DNA from: Ptiloglossa arizonensis
Taxonomy: Eukaryota > Arthropoda > Insecta > Hymenoptera > Colletidae
Length of the DNA stretch: 64,000 nucleotides
Direction of reading: 5' to 3'
Assembly: GCF_051014685.1 (NCBI RefSeq)
Contig: NW_027478597.1
Coordinates: 1 to 64,000, forward strand
The notes under the pieces are model-generated. The model was not told the DNA's origin. It was given only the letters and a program-made list of their open reading frames with translations, and did no database searches. The translations under genes and the position numbers were made by a program. Each line of letters starts with the position of its first letter. Position 1 is the stretch's first letter. This document shows, piece by piece, positions 1 to 12,600 of the stretch.

Positions 1-328
1 AAACACAAAAATTCCTGCTGCGTCTGAAAGTAGAAACTCGTCCGATTACAACGGTATTTGTATTTTTTCCCTAGGCCATTCTGGTTAAGCGTTTGGAGCA
101 GCAGAAGTGCGAAAACTTTGTTGTCTTCTTAACCATTTTTTGGATTCAAACTCCTATATCTCGCGAACGGATAGACCTAACCCAAAAATTCCTGTTTCGT
201 CTGAAAGTAGAAACTCGCCCGATTACAAAGGTATGTGTATTTTTTCCCTAGACCATTCTGGTTAAGCGTTTGGAGCAGCAGAGTTGCGAAAAATTTGTTG
301 TCTTCTCAACCATTTCTTAGCTTCAAAC

Positions 329-345
329 TCCCATATCTCGCGAAC
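329..345 (-). other. CENP-B-box-like 17-mer (example; recurs in most monomers)
   Basis: Read on the minus strand this is GTTCGCGAGATATGGGA. The mammalian CENP-B box core is nTTCGnnnnAnnCGGGn. Here TTCG, the central A and GGG match, and only the C of CGGG is T, so 8 of 9 core positions agree. It sits in the most constant part of the monomer and recurs about every 177 bp. Variants with tcccgaac still match, because the change falls in an n position. Variants with tcctatatc or gtgccatat lose a further core base. Whether any protein binds it is unknown; the resemblance may be chance. Confidence 0.4.
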
Positions 346-406
346 GGATTGACCTAACCCAAAATTCCTGTTTCGTCTGAAAGTAGAAACTCGCCCGATT
401 ACAACG

Positions 407-583
407 GTATGTGTATTTTTTCCCTAGGCCATTCTGGTTAAGCGTTTGGATCAGCAGAATTGCGAAAAATGTTTTGCCTTCTCAACCATTTCTTGGCTTC
501 AAACTCCCATATCTCGCGAACGGATTGACCTAATCCAAAAATTCCTATTGCGTCTGTAAGTAGAAACTCGCCCGATTACAACG
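407..583 (+). repeat. Reference satellite monomer (177 bp)
   Basis: This is one full unit, from one gtatgtgt to the next at 584. Length is 177 bp, or 59 codons, so a reading frame keeps phase from unit to unit. One forward frame is open except for a single TAG inside the ccctaggcc block. It is a convenient probe unit because it carries the common forms of most blocks (ccctaggcc, tctcgcgaacgg). Its variable block is the aaatgttttgcc type. Confidence 0.9.
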
Positions 584-937
584 GTATGTGTATTTTTTCC
601 CTAGGCCATTCTGGTTAAGCGTTTGGAGCAGCAGAAGTGCGAAAACTTTGTTGTCTTCTTAACCATTTCTTGGCTTCAAACTCCCATATCTCGCGAACGA
701 ATTGACTTATCCCAAAAATTCCTGTTGCTTGTGAAAGTAGAAACTCGCACGATTACAACGGTATGTGTTTTTTTTCCCTAGCCCATTCTGGTTAAGCGTT
801 TGGAGCAGGAGAATTGCGAAAAATTTTTGCCTTCTCAACCATTTCTTGGCTTCAAACTCCCATATCTCGCGAACGGATTGGCCTAACCCAAAAATTCCTG
901 TTGCGTCTGAAAGTAGAAACTCGCCCGATTACAACGG

Positions 938-3061
938 TATATGTATTTTTTTTCCTAGGCCATTCTGGTTAAGCGTTTGGAGCAGCAGAAGTGCGAAAAC
1001 TTTGTTGTCTTCTTAACCATTTCTTAGCTTCAAACTCCCATATCTCGCGAACGAATTGACTTATCCCAAAAATTCCTGTTGCTTGTGAAAGTAGAAACTC
1101 GCCCGATTAGAACGGTATGTGTGTTTTTTCCCTAGCCCATTCTGGTTAAGCGTTTGGAGGAGGAGAATTGAGAAAAATTTTTGCCTTCTCAACCATTTCT
1201 TGGCTTCAAACTCCCATATCTCGCGAACGGATTGGGCTAACCCAAAAATTCCTATTGCATCTGAAAGCAGAAACTCGCCCGATTACAACGGTATGTGTAT
1301 TTTTTCCCTAGGCCATTCTGGTTAAGCGTTTGGAGCAGCAGAATTGCGAAAAAATTTTTGCCTTCTCAACCATTCCTTGTCTTCAAACTCCCATATCTCG
1401 CGAACGGATTGACCTAACCCAAAAATTCCTGTTGCGTGTGAAAGTAGAAACTCGCCCGTTTACAACGGTATGTGTATTTTTTCCCTAGGCCATTCTGGTT
1501 AAGCGTTTGGATCAGCAGAATTGCGAAAAATGGTATGCCTTCTCAACCATTTCTTGGCTTCAAACTCCCATATCTCGCGAACGGATTCACCTAACCCAAA
1601 AATTCCTGTTGCGTCTTTAAGTAGAAACTCGCCCGATTACATCGGTATGTGTATTTTTTCGCTAGGCCATTCTGGTTAAGCGTTTGGAGCAGCAGAAGTG
1701 CGAAAAATTTGTTGTCTTCTCAACCATTTCTTGGCTTCAAACTCCCATATCTCCCGAACGGATTGACTTAACCCAAAAAATCCTATTGCATCTGAAAGTA
1801 GAAACTCGCCCGATTACAAAGGTATGTGTATTTTTTCCCTAGGCCATTCTGGTTAAGCGTTTGGAGCAGCAGAATTGCGAAAAATTTTTTGCCTTCTCAA
1901 CCATTCCTTGTCTTCAAACTCCCATATCTCGCGAACGGATTGACCTAACCCAAAAATTCCTATTGTAACTGAAAGTAGAAACTCGCCCGCTTACAACGGT
2001 ATGTGTATTTTTTCCCAAGGCCATTCTGGTTAAGCGTTTGGATCAGCAGAATTGCGAAAAATTGTATGCCTTCTCAACCATTTCTTGGCTTCAAACTCCC
2101 ATATCTCGCGAACGGATTGACCTAACCCAAAAATTCCTGTTGCGTGTGAAAGTAAAAACTCGCCCGATTACAACGGTATGTGTATTTTTTCCCTAGCCCA
2201 TTCTGATTAAGCGTTTGGAGCAGCAGAATTGCGAAAAATTTGTTGTCTTCTCAACCATTTCTTAGCTTCAAACTCCCATATCTCGCGAACGGATTGACCT
2301 AACCCAAAAATTCCTGTTGCGTGTGAAAGTAAAAACTCGCCCGATTACAACGGTATGTGTATTTTTTCCCTAGCCCATTCTGATTAAGCGTTTGGAGCAG
2401 CAGAATTGCGAAAAATTTGTTGTCTTCTCAACCATTTCTTAGCTTCAAAGTCCCATATCTCGCGAACGGATTGACCTAACCCAAAAATTCCTATTGCATC
2501 TGGAAGTAGAAACTCGCCCCATTACAACGGTATGTGTGTTTTTTCCCTAGGCCATTCTGGTTAAGCGTTTGGAACAGTAGAATTGCGAAAAATGTTCTGC
2601 CTTCTCTAGCATTTCTTGGCTTCAAACTCCCATATCTCGCGAACGGATAGACCTAACCCAAAAATTCCTATTGTAACTGAAAGTAGAAACTCGCCCGAAG
2701 ACAACGGTATGTGTATTTTTTCCCTAGGCCATTCTGGTTAATCGTTTGGATCAGCAGAATTGCGAAAAATTGTATGCCTTCTCAACCATTTCTTGGCTTC
2801 AAACTCCCATATCACGCGGACAGATTGACCTAACCCAAAAATTCCTGTTGCGTGTGAAAGTAAAAACTCGCCCGATTACAACGGTATGTGTATTTTTTCC
2901 CTAGGGCATTCTGGTTAAGTGTTTGGAGCGGCAGAATTGCGAAAAATTTTTTGCCTTCTCAACCATTTCTTAGCTTCAAACTCCCATATCTCGCGAACGG
3001 ATTGACCTAACCCAAAAATTCCTGTTTCATCTGAAAGTAGAAACTCGCCCGATTACAACGG
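938..3061 (+). repeat. 12-mer higher-order repeat, copy 1 (2124 bp)
   Basis: It begins at gtatatgtattttttttccta, with an unusually long T-run. The same variant series starts again 2124 bp (12 monomers) later. Shared rare markers include gtttggaggaggag, catcggtatg, gaagacaacgg, catatcacgcggacag and ctagggcatt. Reading both copies side by side shows almost no differences, so the doubling looks recent. Confidence 0.8.
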
Positions 3062-5185
3062 TATATGTATTTTTTTTCCTAGGCCATTCTGGTTAAGCGT
3101 TTGGAGCAGCAGAAGTGCGAAAACTTTGTTGTCTTCTTAACCATTTCTTAGCTTCAAACTCCCATATCTCGCGAACGAATTGACTTATCCCAAAAATTCC
3201 TGTTGCTTGTGAAAGTAGAAACTCGCCCGATTAGAACGGTATGTGTGTTTTTTCCCTAGCCCATTCTGGTTAAGCGTTTGGAGGAGGAGAATTGAGAAAA
3301 ATTTTTGCCTTCTCAACCATTTCTTGGCTTCAAACTCCCATATCTCGCGAACGGATTGGGCTAACCCAAAAATTCCTATTGCATCTGAAAGCAGAAACTC
3401 GCCCGATTACAACGGTATGTGTATTTTTTCCCTAGGCCATTCTGGTTAAGCGTTTGGAGCAGCAGAATTGCGAAAAAATTTTTGCCTTCTCAACCATTCC
3501 TTGTCTTCAAACTCCCATATCTCGCGAACGGATTGACCTAACCCAAAAATTCCTGTTGCGTGTGAAAGTAGAAACTCGCCCGTTTACAACGGTATGTGTA
3601 TTTTTTCCCTAGGCCATTCTGGTTAAGCGTTTGGATCAGCAGAATTGCGAAAAATGGTATGCCTTCTCAACCATTTCTTGGCTTCAAACTCCCATATCTC
3701 GCGAACGGATTCACCTAACCCAAAAATTCCTGTTGCGTCTTTAAGTAGAAACTCGCCCGATTACATCGGTATGTGTATTTTTTCGCTAGGCCATTCTGGT
3801 TAAGCGTTTGGAGCAGCAGAAGTGCGAAAAATTTGTTGTCTTCTCAACCATTTCTTGGCTTCAAACTCCCATATCTCCCGAACGGATTGACTTAACCCAA
3901 AAAATCCTATTGCATCTGAAAGTAGAAACTCGCCCGATTACAAAGGTATGTGTATTTTTTCCCTAGGCCATTCTGGTTAAGCGTTTGGAGCAGCAGAATT
4001 GCGAAAAATTTTTTGCCTTCTCAACCATTCCTTGTCTTCAAACTCCCATATCTCGCGAACGGATTGACCTAACCCAAAAATTCCTATTGTAACTGAAAGT
4101 AGAAACTCGCCCGCTTACAACGGTATGTGTATTTTTTCCCAAGGCCATTCTGGTTAAGCGTTTGGATCAGCAGAATTGCGAAAAATTGTATGCCTTCTCA
4201 ACCATTTCTTGGCTTCAAACTCCCATATCTCGCGAACGGATTGACCTAACCCAAAAATTCCTGTTGCGTGTGAAAGTAAAAACTCGCCCGATTACAACGG
4301 TATGTGTATTTTTTCCCTAGCCCATTCTGATTAAGCGTTTGGAGCAGCAGAATTGCGAAAAATTTGTTGTCTTCTCAACCATTTCTTAGCTTCAAACTCC
4401 CATATCTCGCGAACGGATTGACCTAACCCAAAAATTCCTGTTGCGTGTGAAAGTAAAAACTCGCCCGATTACAACGGTATGTGTATTTTTTCCCTAGCCC
4501 ATTCTGATTAAGCGTTTGGAGCAGCAGAATTGCGAAAAATTTGTTGTCTTCTCAACCATTTCTTAGCTTCAAAGTCCCATATCTCGCGAACGGATTGACC
4601 TAACCCAAAAATTCCTATTGCATCTGGAAGTAGAAACTCGCCCCATTACAACGGTATGTGTGTTTTTTCCCTAGGCCATTCTGGTTAAGCGTTTGGAACA
4701 GTAGAATTGCGAAAAATGTTCTGCCTTCTCTAGCATTTCTTGGCTTCAAACTCCCATATCTCGCGAACGGATAGACCTAACCCAAAAATTCCTATTGTAA
4801 CTGAAAGTAGAAACTCGCCCGAAGACAACGGTATGTGTATTTTTTCCCTAGGCCATTCTGGTTAATCGTTTGGATCAGCAGAATTGCGAAAAATTGTATG
4901 CCTTCTCAACCATTTCTTGGCTTCAAACTCCCATATCACGCGGACAGATTGACCTAACCCAAAAATTCCTGTTGCGTGTGAAAGTAAAAACTCGCCCGAT
5001 TACAACGGTATGTGTTTTTTTCCCTAGGGCATTCTGGTTAAGTGTTTGGAGCGGCAGAATTGCGAAAAATTTTTTGCCTTCTCAACCATTTCTTAGCTTC
5101 AAACTCCCATATCTCGCGAACGGATTGACCTAACCCAAAAATTCCTGTTTCATCTGAAAGTAGAAACTCGCCCGATTACAACGCT
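3062..5185 (+). repeat. 12-mer higher-order repeat, copy 2 (2124 bp)
   Basis: This is a near-identical second copy of 938-3061. A visible difference is at about 5010, where tgtgttttttt replaces tgtgtatttttt; this opens a short spurious frame. Identity stops at about 5184, where acaacgctatg replaces acaacggtatatg. Confidence 0.8.
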
Positions 5186-5780
5186 ATGTGTATTTTTTCC
5201 CTAGGCCATTCTGGTTAAGCGTTTGGATCAGCAGAATTGCGAAAAATTGTATGCCTTCTCAACCATTTCTTGGCTTCAAACTCCCATATCACGCGGACAG
5301 ATTGACCTAACCCAAAAATTCCTGTTGCGTGTGAAAGTAAAAACTCGACCGATTACAACGGTATGTGTATTTTTTCCCTAGGCCATTCTGGTTAAGCGTT
5401 TGGAGCAGCAGAAGTGCGAAAACTTTGTTGTCTTCTTAACCATTTCTTGGCTTCAAACTCCCATATCTCGCGAACGAATTGACTTATCCCAAAAATTCCT
5501 GTTGCTTGTGAAAGTAGAAACTCGCACGATTACAACGGTATGTGTGTTTTTTCCCTAGCCCATTCTGGTTAAGCGTTTGGAGCAGGAGAATTGCGAAAAA
5601 TTTTTGCCTCCTCAACCATTTCTTGGCTTCAAACTCCCATATCTCGCGAACGGATTGGCCTAACCCAAAAATTCCTGTTGCGTCTGAAAGTAGAAACTCG
5701 CCCGATTACAACGGTATATGTATTTTTTTCCTAGGCCATTCTGGTTAAGCGTTTGGAGCAGCAGAAGTGCGAAAACTTTG
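5186..5780 (+). repeat. Satellite segment linking two HOR families
   Basis: About three and a half monomers. The first repeats the catatcacgcggacag unit of the preceding 12-mer. The rest is an E-F pair like that at 0.58-0.94 kb. No gene or other insertion is seen. Confidence 0.7.
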
Positions 5781-8700
5781 TTGTCATCTTAACCATTTCT
5801 TAGCTTCAAACTCCCATATCTCGCGAACGAATTGACTTATCCCAAAAATTCCTGTTGCTTGTGAAAGTAGAAACTCGCCCGATTAGAACGGTATGTGTGT
5901 TTTTTCCCTAGCCCATTCTGGTTAAGCGTTTGGAGCAGGAGAATTGAGAAAAATTTTTGCCTTCTCAACCATTTCTTGGCTTCAAAGTCCCATATCTCGC
6001 GAACGGATTGGCCTAACCCATAAATTCCTATTGCATCTGAAAGCAGAAACTCGCCCGATTACAACGGTATGTGTATTTTTTCCCTAGGCCATTCTGGTTA
6101 AGCGTTTGGAGCAGCAGAATTGCGAAAAAATTTTGCCTTCTCAACCATTCCTTGTCTTCAAACTCCCATATCTCGCGAACGGATTGACCTAACCCAAAAA
6201 TTCCTGTTGCGTGTGAAAGTAGAAACTCGCCCGTTTGCAACGGTATGTGTATTTTTTCCCTAGGCCATTCTGGTTAAGCGTTTGGATCAGCAGAATTGCG
6301 AAAAATTGTATGCCTTCTCAACCATTTCTTGGCTTCAAACTCCCATATCTCGCGAACGGATTCACCTAACCCAAAAATTCCTGTTGCGTGTTTAAGTAGA
6401 AACTCGCCCGATTACAACGGTATGTGTATTTTTTCGCTAGGCCATTCTGGTTAAGCGTTTGGAGCAGCAGAAGTGCGAAAAATTTGTTGTCTTCTCAACC
6501 ATTTCTTGGCTTCAAACTCCCATATCTCCCGAACGGATTGACCTGACCCAAAAGATCCTATTGCATCTGAAAGTAGAAACTCGCCCGATTACAAAGGTAT
6601 GTGTATTTTTTCCCTAGGCCATTCTGGTTAAGCGTTTGGAGCAGCAGAATTGTGAAAAATTTTTTGCCTTCTCTACCATTTCTTGGCTTCAAACTCCCAT
6701 ATCTCGCGAACGGATTGATCTAACCCAAAAATTTCTATTGCATCTGAAAGTAGAAACACGCCCGATTACAAGGGTATGTGTATTTTTTCCCTAGGCCATT
6801 CTGGTTAAGCGTTTGGAGCAGCAGAATTGCGAAAAATTTTTTGCCTTCTCAACCATTCCTTGTCTTCAAACTCCCATATCTCGCGAACGGATTGACCTAA
6901 CCCAAAAATTCCTATTGTAACTGAAAGTAGAAACTCGCCCGCTTACAACGGTATGTGTATTTTTTCCCAAGGCCATTCTGGTTAAGCGTTTGGATCAGCA
7001 GAATTGCGAAAAATTGTATGCCTTTTCAACCATTTCTTGGCTTCAAACTCCCATATCTCACGAACGGATTGACCTAACCCAAAAATTCCTGTTGCGTGTG
7101 AAAGTAAAAACTCGCCCGATTACAACGGTATGTGTATTTTCTCCCTAGCCCATTCTGATTAAGCGTTTGGAGCAGCAGAATTGCGAAAAATGTTCTGCCT
7201 TCTCTACCATTTCTTGGCTTCAAACTCCCATATCTCGCGAACGGATTGACCTAACCCAAAATTCCTATTGTAACTGAAAGTAGAAACTCGCCCGATTACA
7301 ACGGTATGTGTATTTTTTCCCTAGGCCATTCTGGTTAAGCGTTTGGATCAGCAGAATTGCGAAAAATTGTATGCCTTCTCAACCATTTCTTGGCTTCAAA
7401 CTCCCATATCTCGCGAACGGATTGACCTAACCCAAAAATTCCTATTGCATCTGGAAGTAGAAACTCGCCCGATTACAACGGTATGTGTGTTTTTTCCCTA
7501 GGCCATTCTGGTTAAGCGTTTGGAACAGTAGAATTGCGAAAAATGTTCTGCCTTCTCTACCATTTCTTGGCTTCAAACTCCCATATCTCGCGAACAGATT
7601 GACTTAACCCAAAAATTCCTGTTGTGTCTGAAAGTAGAAACTCGCCCGATTACAACGGTATATGTATTTTTTTCCTAGGCCATTCTGGTTAAGCGTTTGG
7701 AGCAGCAGAGTTGCGAAAAATTTGTTGTCTTCTCAACCATTTCTTAGCTTCAAAGTCCCATATCTCGCGAACGGATTGACCAAACACAAAAATTCCTGCT
7801 GCGTCTGAAAGTAGAAAGTCGTCCGATTACAACGGTATTTGTATTTTTTCCCTAGGCCATTCTGGTTAAGCGTTTGGAGCAGCAGAAGTGCGAAAACTTT
7901 GTTGTCTTCTTAACCATTTCTTGGCTTCAAACTCCTATATCTCGCGAACGGATTGACCTAACCCAAAAATTCCTGTTTCGTCTGAAAGTAGAAACTCGCC
8001 CGATTACAAAGGTATGTGTAATTTTTCCCTAGACCATTCTGGTTAAGCGTTTGGAGCAGCAGAGTTGCGAAAAATTTGTTGTCTTCTCAACCATTTCTTA
8101 GCTTCAAACTCCCATATCTCGCGAACGGATTGACCTAACCCAAAAATTCCTGTTTCGTCTGAAAGTAGAAACTCGCCCGATTACAACGCTATGTGTATTT
8201 TTTTTCCCTAGGCCATTCTGGTTAAGCGTTTGGAGCAGCAGAATTGCGAAAAATTTTTTGCCTTCTCAACCATTCCTTGTCTTCAAACTCCCATATCTCG
8301 CGAACGGATTGACCTAACCCAAAAATTCCTATTGTAACTGAAAGTAGAAACTCGCCCGATTACAACGGTATGTGTATTTTTTCCCAAGGCCATTCTGGTT
8401 AAGCGTTTGGATCAGCAGAGTTGCGAAAAATTTGTTGTCTTCTCAACCATTTCTTAGCTTCAAAGTCCCATATCTCGCGAACGGATTGACCAAACACAAA
8501 AATTCCTGCTGCGTCTGAAAGTAGAAACTCGTCCGATTACAACGGTATTTGTATTTTTTCCCTAGGCCATTCTGGTTAAGTGTTTGGAGCGGCAGAATTG
8601 CGAAAAATTGTATGCCTTCTCAACCATTTCTTGGCTTCAAACTCCCATATCTCGCGAACGGATTCACCTAACCCAAAAATTCCTGTTGCGTCTTTAAGTA

Positions 8701-9673
8701 GAAACTCGCCCGATTACAACGGTATGTGTATTTTTTCGCTAGGCCATTCTGGTTAAGCGTTTGGAGCAGCAGAAGTGCGAAAAATTTGTTGTCTTCTCAA
8801 CCATTTCTTGGCTTCAAACTCCCATTTCTCCCGAACGGATTGACCTAACCCAAAAAATCCTATTGCATCTGAAAGTAGAAACTCGCCCGATTACAAAGGT
8901 ATGTGTATTTTTTCCCTAGGCCATTCTGGTTAAGCGTTTGGAGCAGCAGAATTGTGAAAAATTTTTTGCCTTCTCTACCATTTCTTGGCTTCAAACTCCC
9001 ATATCTCGCGAACGGATTGACCTAACCCAAAAATTTCTATTGCATCTGAAAGTAGAAACACGCCCGATTACAAGGGTATGCGTATTTTTTCCCTAGGCCA
9101 TTCTGGTTAAGCGTTTGGAGCAGCAGAATTGCGAAAAATTTTTTGCCTTCTCAACCATTCCTTGTCTTCAAACTCCCATATCTCGCGAACGGATTGACCT
9201 AACCCAAAAATTCCTATTGTAACTGAAAGTAGAAACTCGCCCGCTTACAACGGTATGTGTATTTTTTCCCAAGGCCATTCTGGTTAAGCGTTTGGATCAG
9301 CAGAATTGCGAAAAATTGTATGCCTTCTCAACCATTTCTTGGCTTCAAACTCCCATATCTCGCGAACGGATTGACCTAACCCAAAAATTCCTGTTGCGTG
9401 TGAAAGTAAAAACTCGCCCGATTACAACGGTATTTGTATTTTCTCCCTAGCCCATTCTGATTAAGCGTTTGGAGCAGCAGAATTGCGAAAAATTTGTTGT
9501 CTTCTCAACCATTTCTTAGCTTCAAAGTCCCATATCTCGCGAACGGATTGACCTAACCCAAAAATTCCTAGTGCATCTGAAAGTAGAAACTCGCCCGATT
9601 ACAAAGGTATGTGTATTTTTTCCCTATGCCATTCTGGTTAAGCGTTTGGAGCAGCAGAAGTGCGAAAACTTTG
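5781..9673 (+). repeat. 22-mer higher-order repeat, copy 1 (~3.9 kb)
   Basis: It is delimited by the rare E variant ttgtcatcttaacc at 5781, which recurs at 9674 and 14276. Shared markers inside the copies are cccaaaagatcctattg (6550, 10445, 15047), acacgcccgattacaaggg, cgcttacaacgg with cccaaggcc, and cagtagaattgcg with gttctgcc. The last unit ends with cctagtgcatctg and ccctatgcc. It contains a four-monomer stretch at about 7790-8490 that copy 2 lacks. Confidence 0.75.
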
Positions 9674-12600
9674 TTGTCATCTTAACCATTTCTTAGCTTC
9701 AAACTCCCATATCTCGCGAACGAATTGACTTATCCCAAAAATTCCTGTTGCTTGTGAAAGTAGAAACTCGCCCGATTAGAACGGTATGTGTGTTTTTTCC
9801 CTAGCTCATTCTGGTTAAGCGTTTGGAGCAGGAGAATTGAGGAAAATTTTTGCCTTCTCAACCATTTCTTGGCTTCAAAGTCCCATATCTCGCGAACGGA
9901 TTGGCCTAACCCATAAATTCCTATTCCATCTGAAAGCAGAAACTCGCCCGATTACAACGGTATGTGTATTTTTTCCCTAGGCCATTCTGGTTAAGCGTTT
10001 GGAGCAGCAGAATTGCGAAAAAATTTTTGCCTTCTCAAACATTCCTTGTCTTCAAACTCCCATATCTCGCGAACGGATTGACCTAACCCAAAAATTCCTG
10101 TTGCGTGTGAAAGTAGAAACTCGCCCGTTTGCAACGGTATGTGTATTTTTTCCCTAGGCCATTCTGGTTAAGCGTTTGGATCAGCAGAATTGCGAAAAAT
10201 TGTATGCCTTCTCAACCATTCCTTGGCTTCAAACTCCCATATCTCGCGAACGGATTCACCTAACCCAAAAATTCCTGTTGCGTCTTTAAGTAGAAACTCG
10301 CCCGATTACAACGGTATGTGTATTTTTTCGCTAGGCCATTCTGGTTAAGCGTTTGGAGCAGCAGAAGTGCGAAAAATTTGTTGTCTTCTCAACCATTTCT
10401 TGGCTTCAAACTCCCATATCTCCCGAACGGATTGACCTAACCCAAAAGATCCTATTGCATCTGAAAGTAGAAACTCGCCCGATTACAAAGGTATGTGTAT
10501 TTTTTCCCTAGGCCATTCTGGTTAAGCGTTTGGAGCAGCAGAATTGTGAAAAATTTTTTGCCTTCTCTACATTTCTTTCTTGGCTTCAAACTCCCATATC
10601 TCGCGAACGGATTGATCTAACCCAAAAATTTCTATTGCATCTGAAAGTAGAAACACGCCCGATTACAAGGGTATGTGTATTTTTTCCCTAGGCCATTCTG
10701 GTTAAGCGTTTGGAGCAGCAGAATTGCGAAAAATTTTTTGCCTTCTCAACCATTCCTTGTCTTCAAACTCCCATATCTCGCGAACGGATTGACCTAACCC
10801 AAAAATTCCTATTGTAACTGAAAGTAGAAACTCGCCCGCTTACAACGGTATGTGTATTTTTTCCCAAGGCCATTCTGGTTAAGCGTTTGGATCAGCAGAA
10901 TTGCGAAAAATTGTATGCCTTTTCAACCATTTCTTGGCTTCAAACTCCCATATCTCGCGAACGGATTGACCTAACCCAAAAATTCCTGTTGCGTGTGAAA
11001 GTAAAAACTCGCCCGATTACAACGGTATGTGTATTTTCTCCCTAGCCCATTCTGATTAAGCGTTTGGAGCAGCAGAATTGCGAAAAATGTTCTGCCTTCT
11101 CTACCATTTCTTGGCTTCAAACTCCCATATCTCGCGAACGGATTGACCTAACCCAAAAATTCCTATTGTAACTGAAAGTAGAAACTCGCCCGATTACAAC
11201 GGTATGTGTATTTTTTCCCTAGGCCATTCTGGTTAAGCGTTTGGATCAGCAGAATTGCGAAAAATTGTATGCCTTCTCAACCATTTCTTGGCTTCAAACT
11301 CCCATATCTCGCGAACGGATTGACCTAACCCAAAAATTCCTATTGCATCTGGAAGTAGAAACTCGCCCGATTACAACGGTATGTGTGTTTTTTCCCTAGG
11401 CCATTCTGGTTAAGCGTTTGGAACAGTAGAATTGCGAAAAATGTTCTGCCTTCTCTACCATTTCTTGGCTTCAAACTCCCATATCTCGCGAACGGATTGA
11501 CTTAACCCAAAAATTCCTGTTGTGTCTGAAAGTAGAAACTCGCCCGATTACAACGGTATATGTATTTTTTTCCTAGGCCATTCTGGTTAAGCGTTTGGAG
11601 CAGCAGAGTTGCGAAAAATTTGTTGTCTTCTCAACCATTTCTTAGCTTCAAAGTCCCATATCTCGCGAACGGATTGACCAAACACAAAAATTCCTGCTGC
11701 GTCTGAAAGTAGAAACTCGTCCGATTACAACGGTATTTGTATTTTTTCCCTAGGCCATTCTGGTTAAGTGTTTGGAGCGGCAGAATTGCGAAAAATTGTA
11801 TGCCTTCTCAACCATTTCTTGGCTTCAAACTCCCATATCTCGCGAACGGATTCACCTAACCCAAAAATTCCTGTTGCGTCTTTAAGTAGAAACTCGCCCG
11901 ATTACAACGGTATGTGTATTTTTTCGCTAGGCCATTCTGGTTAAGCGTTTGGAGCAGCAGAAGTGCGAAAAATTTGTTGTCTTCTCAACCATTTCTTGGC
12001 TTCAAACTCCCATTTCTCCCGAACGGATTGACCTAACCCAAAAAATCCTATTGCATCTGAAAGTAGAAACTCGCCCGATTACAAAGGTATGGGTATTTTT
12101 TCCCTAGGCCATTCTGGTTAAGCGTTTGGAGCAGCAGAATTGTGAAAAATTTTTTGCCTTCTCTACCATTTCTTGGCTTCAAACTCCCATATCTCGCGAA
12201 CGGATTGACCTAGCCCAAAAATTTCTATTGCATCTGAAAGTAGAAACACGCCCGATTACAAGGGTATGTGTATTTTTTCCCTAGGCCATTCTGGTTAAGC
12301 GTTTGGAGCAGCAGAATTGCGAAAAATTTTTTGCCTTCTCAACCATTCCTTGTCTTCAAACTCCCATATCTCGCGAACGGATTGACCTAACCCAAAAATT
12401 CCTATTGTAACTGAAAGTAGAAACTCGCCCGCTTACAACGGTATGTGTATTTTTTCCCAAGGCCATTCTGGTTAAGCGTTTGGATCAGCAGAATTGCGAA
12501 AAATTGTATGCCTTCTCAACCATTTCTTGGCTTCAAACTCCCATATCTCGCGAACGGATTGACCTAACCCAAAAATTCCTGTTGCGTGTGAAAGTAAAAA

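Larger units (their letters stand above)
1..937 (+). repeat. Satellite segment, about 5 monomers, related to 28.8-29.8 kb
   Basis: The order of variants here (aaacacaaaaattcctgctg, ggtatttgtat, an E-like unit, cctgtttcgtctg twice, a gatcagcag unit, then E-F) is the same as at 28838-29.8 kb, 31313 and 33257. It is therefore a partial copy of the block that forms the 28.8-36 kb HORs, cut by the window edge. It has private changes such as ccattttttggattc near 135 and cggatagacc near 168. No gene is seen. Confidence 0.7.
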
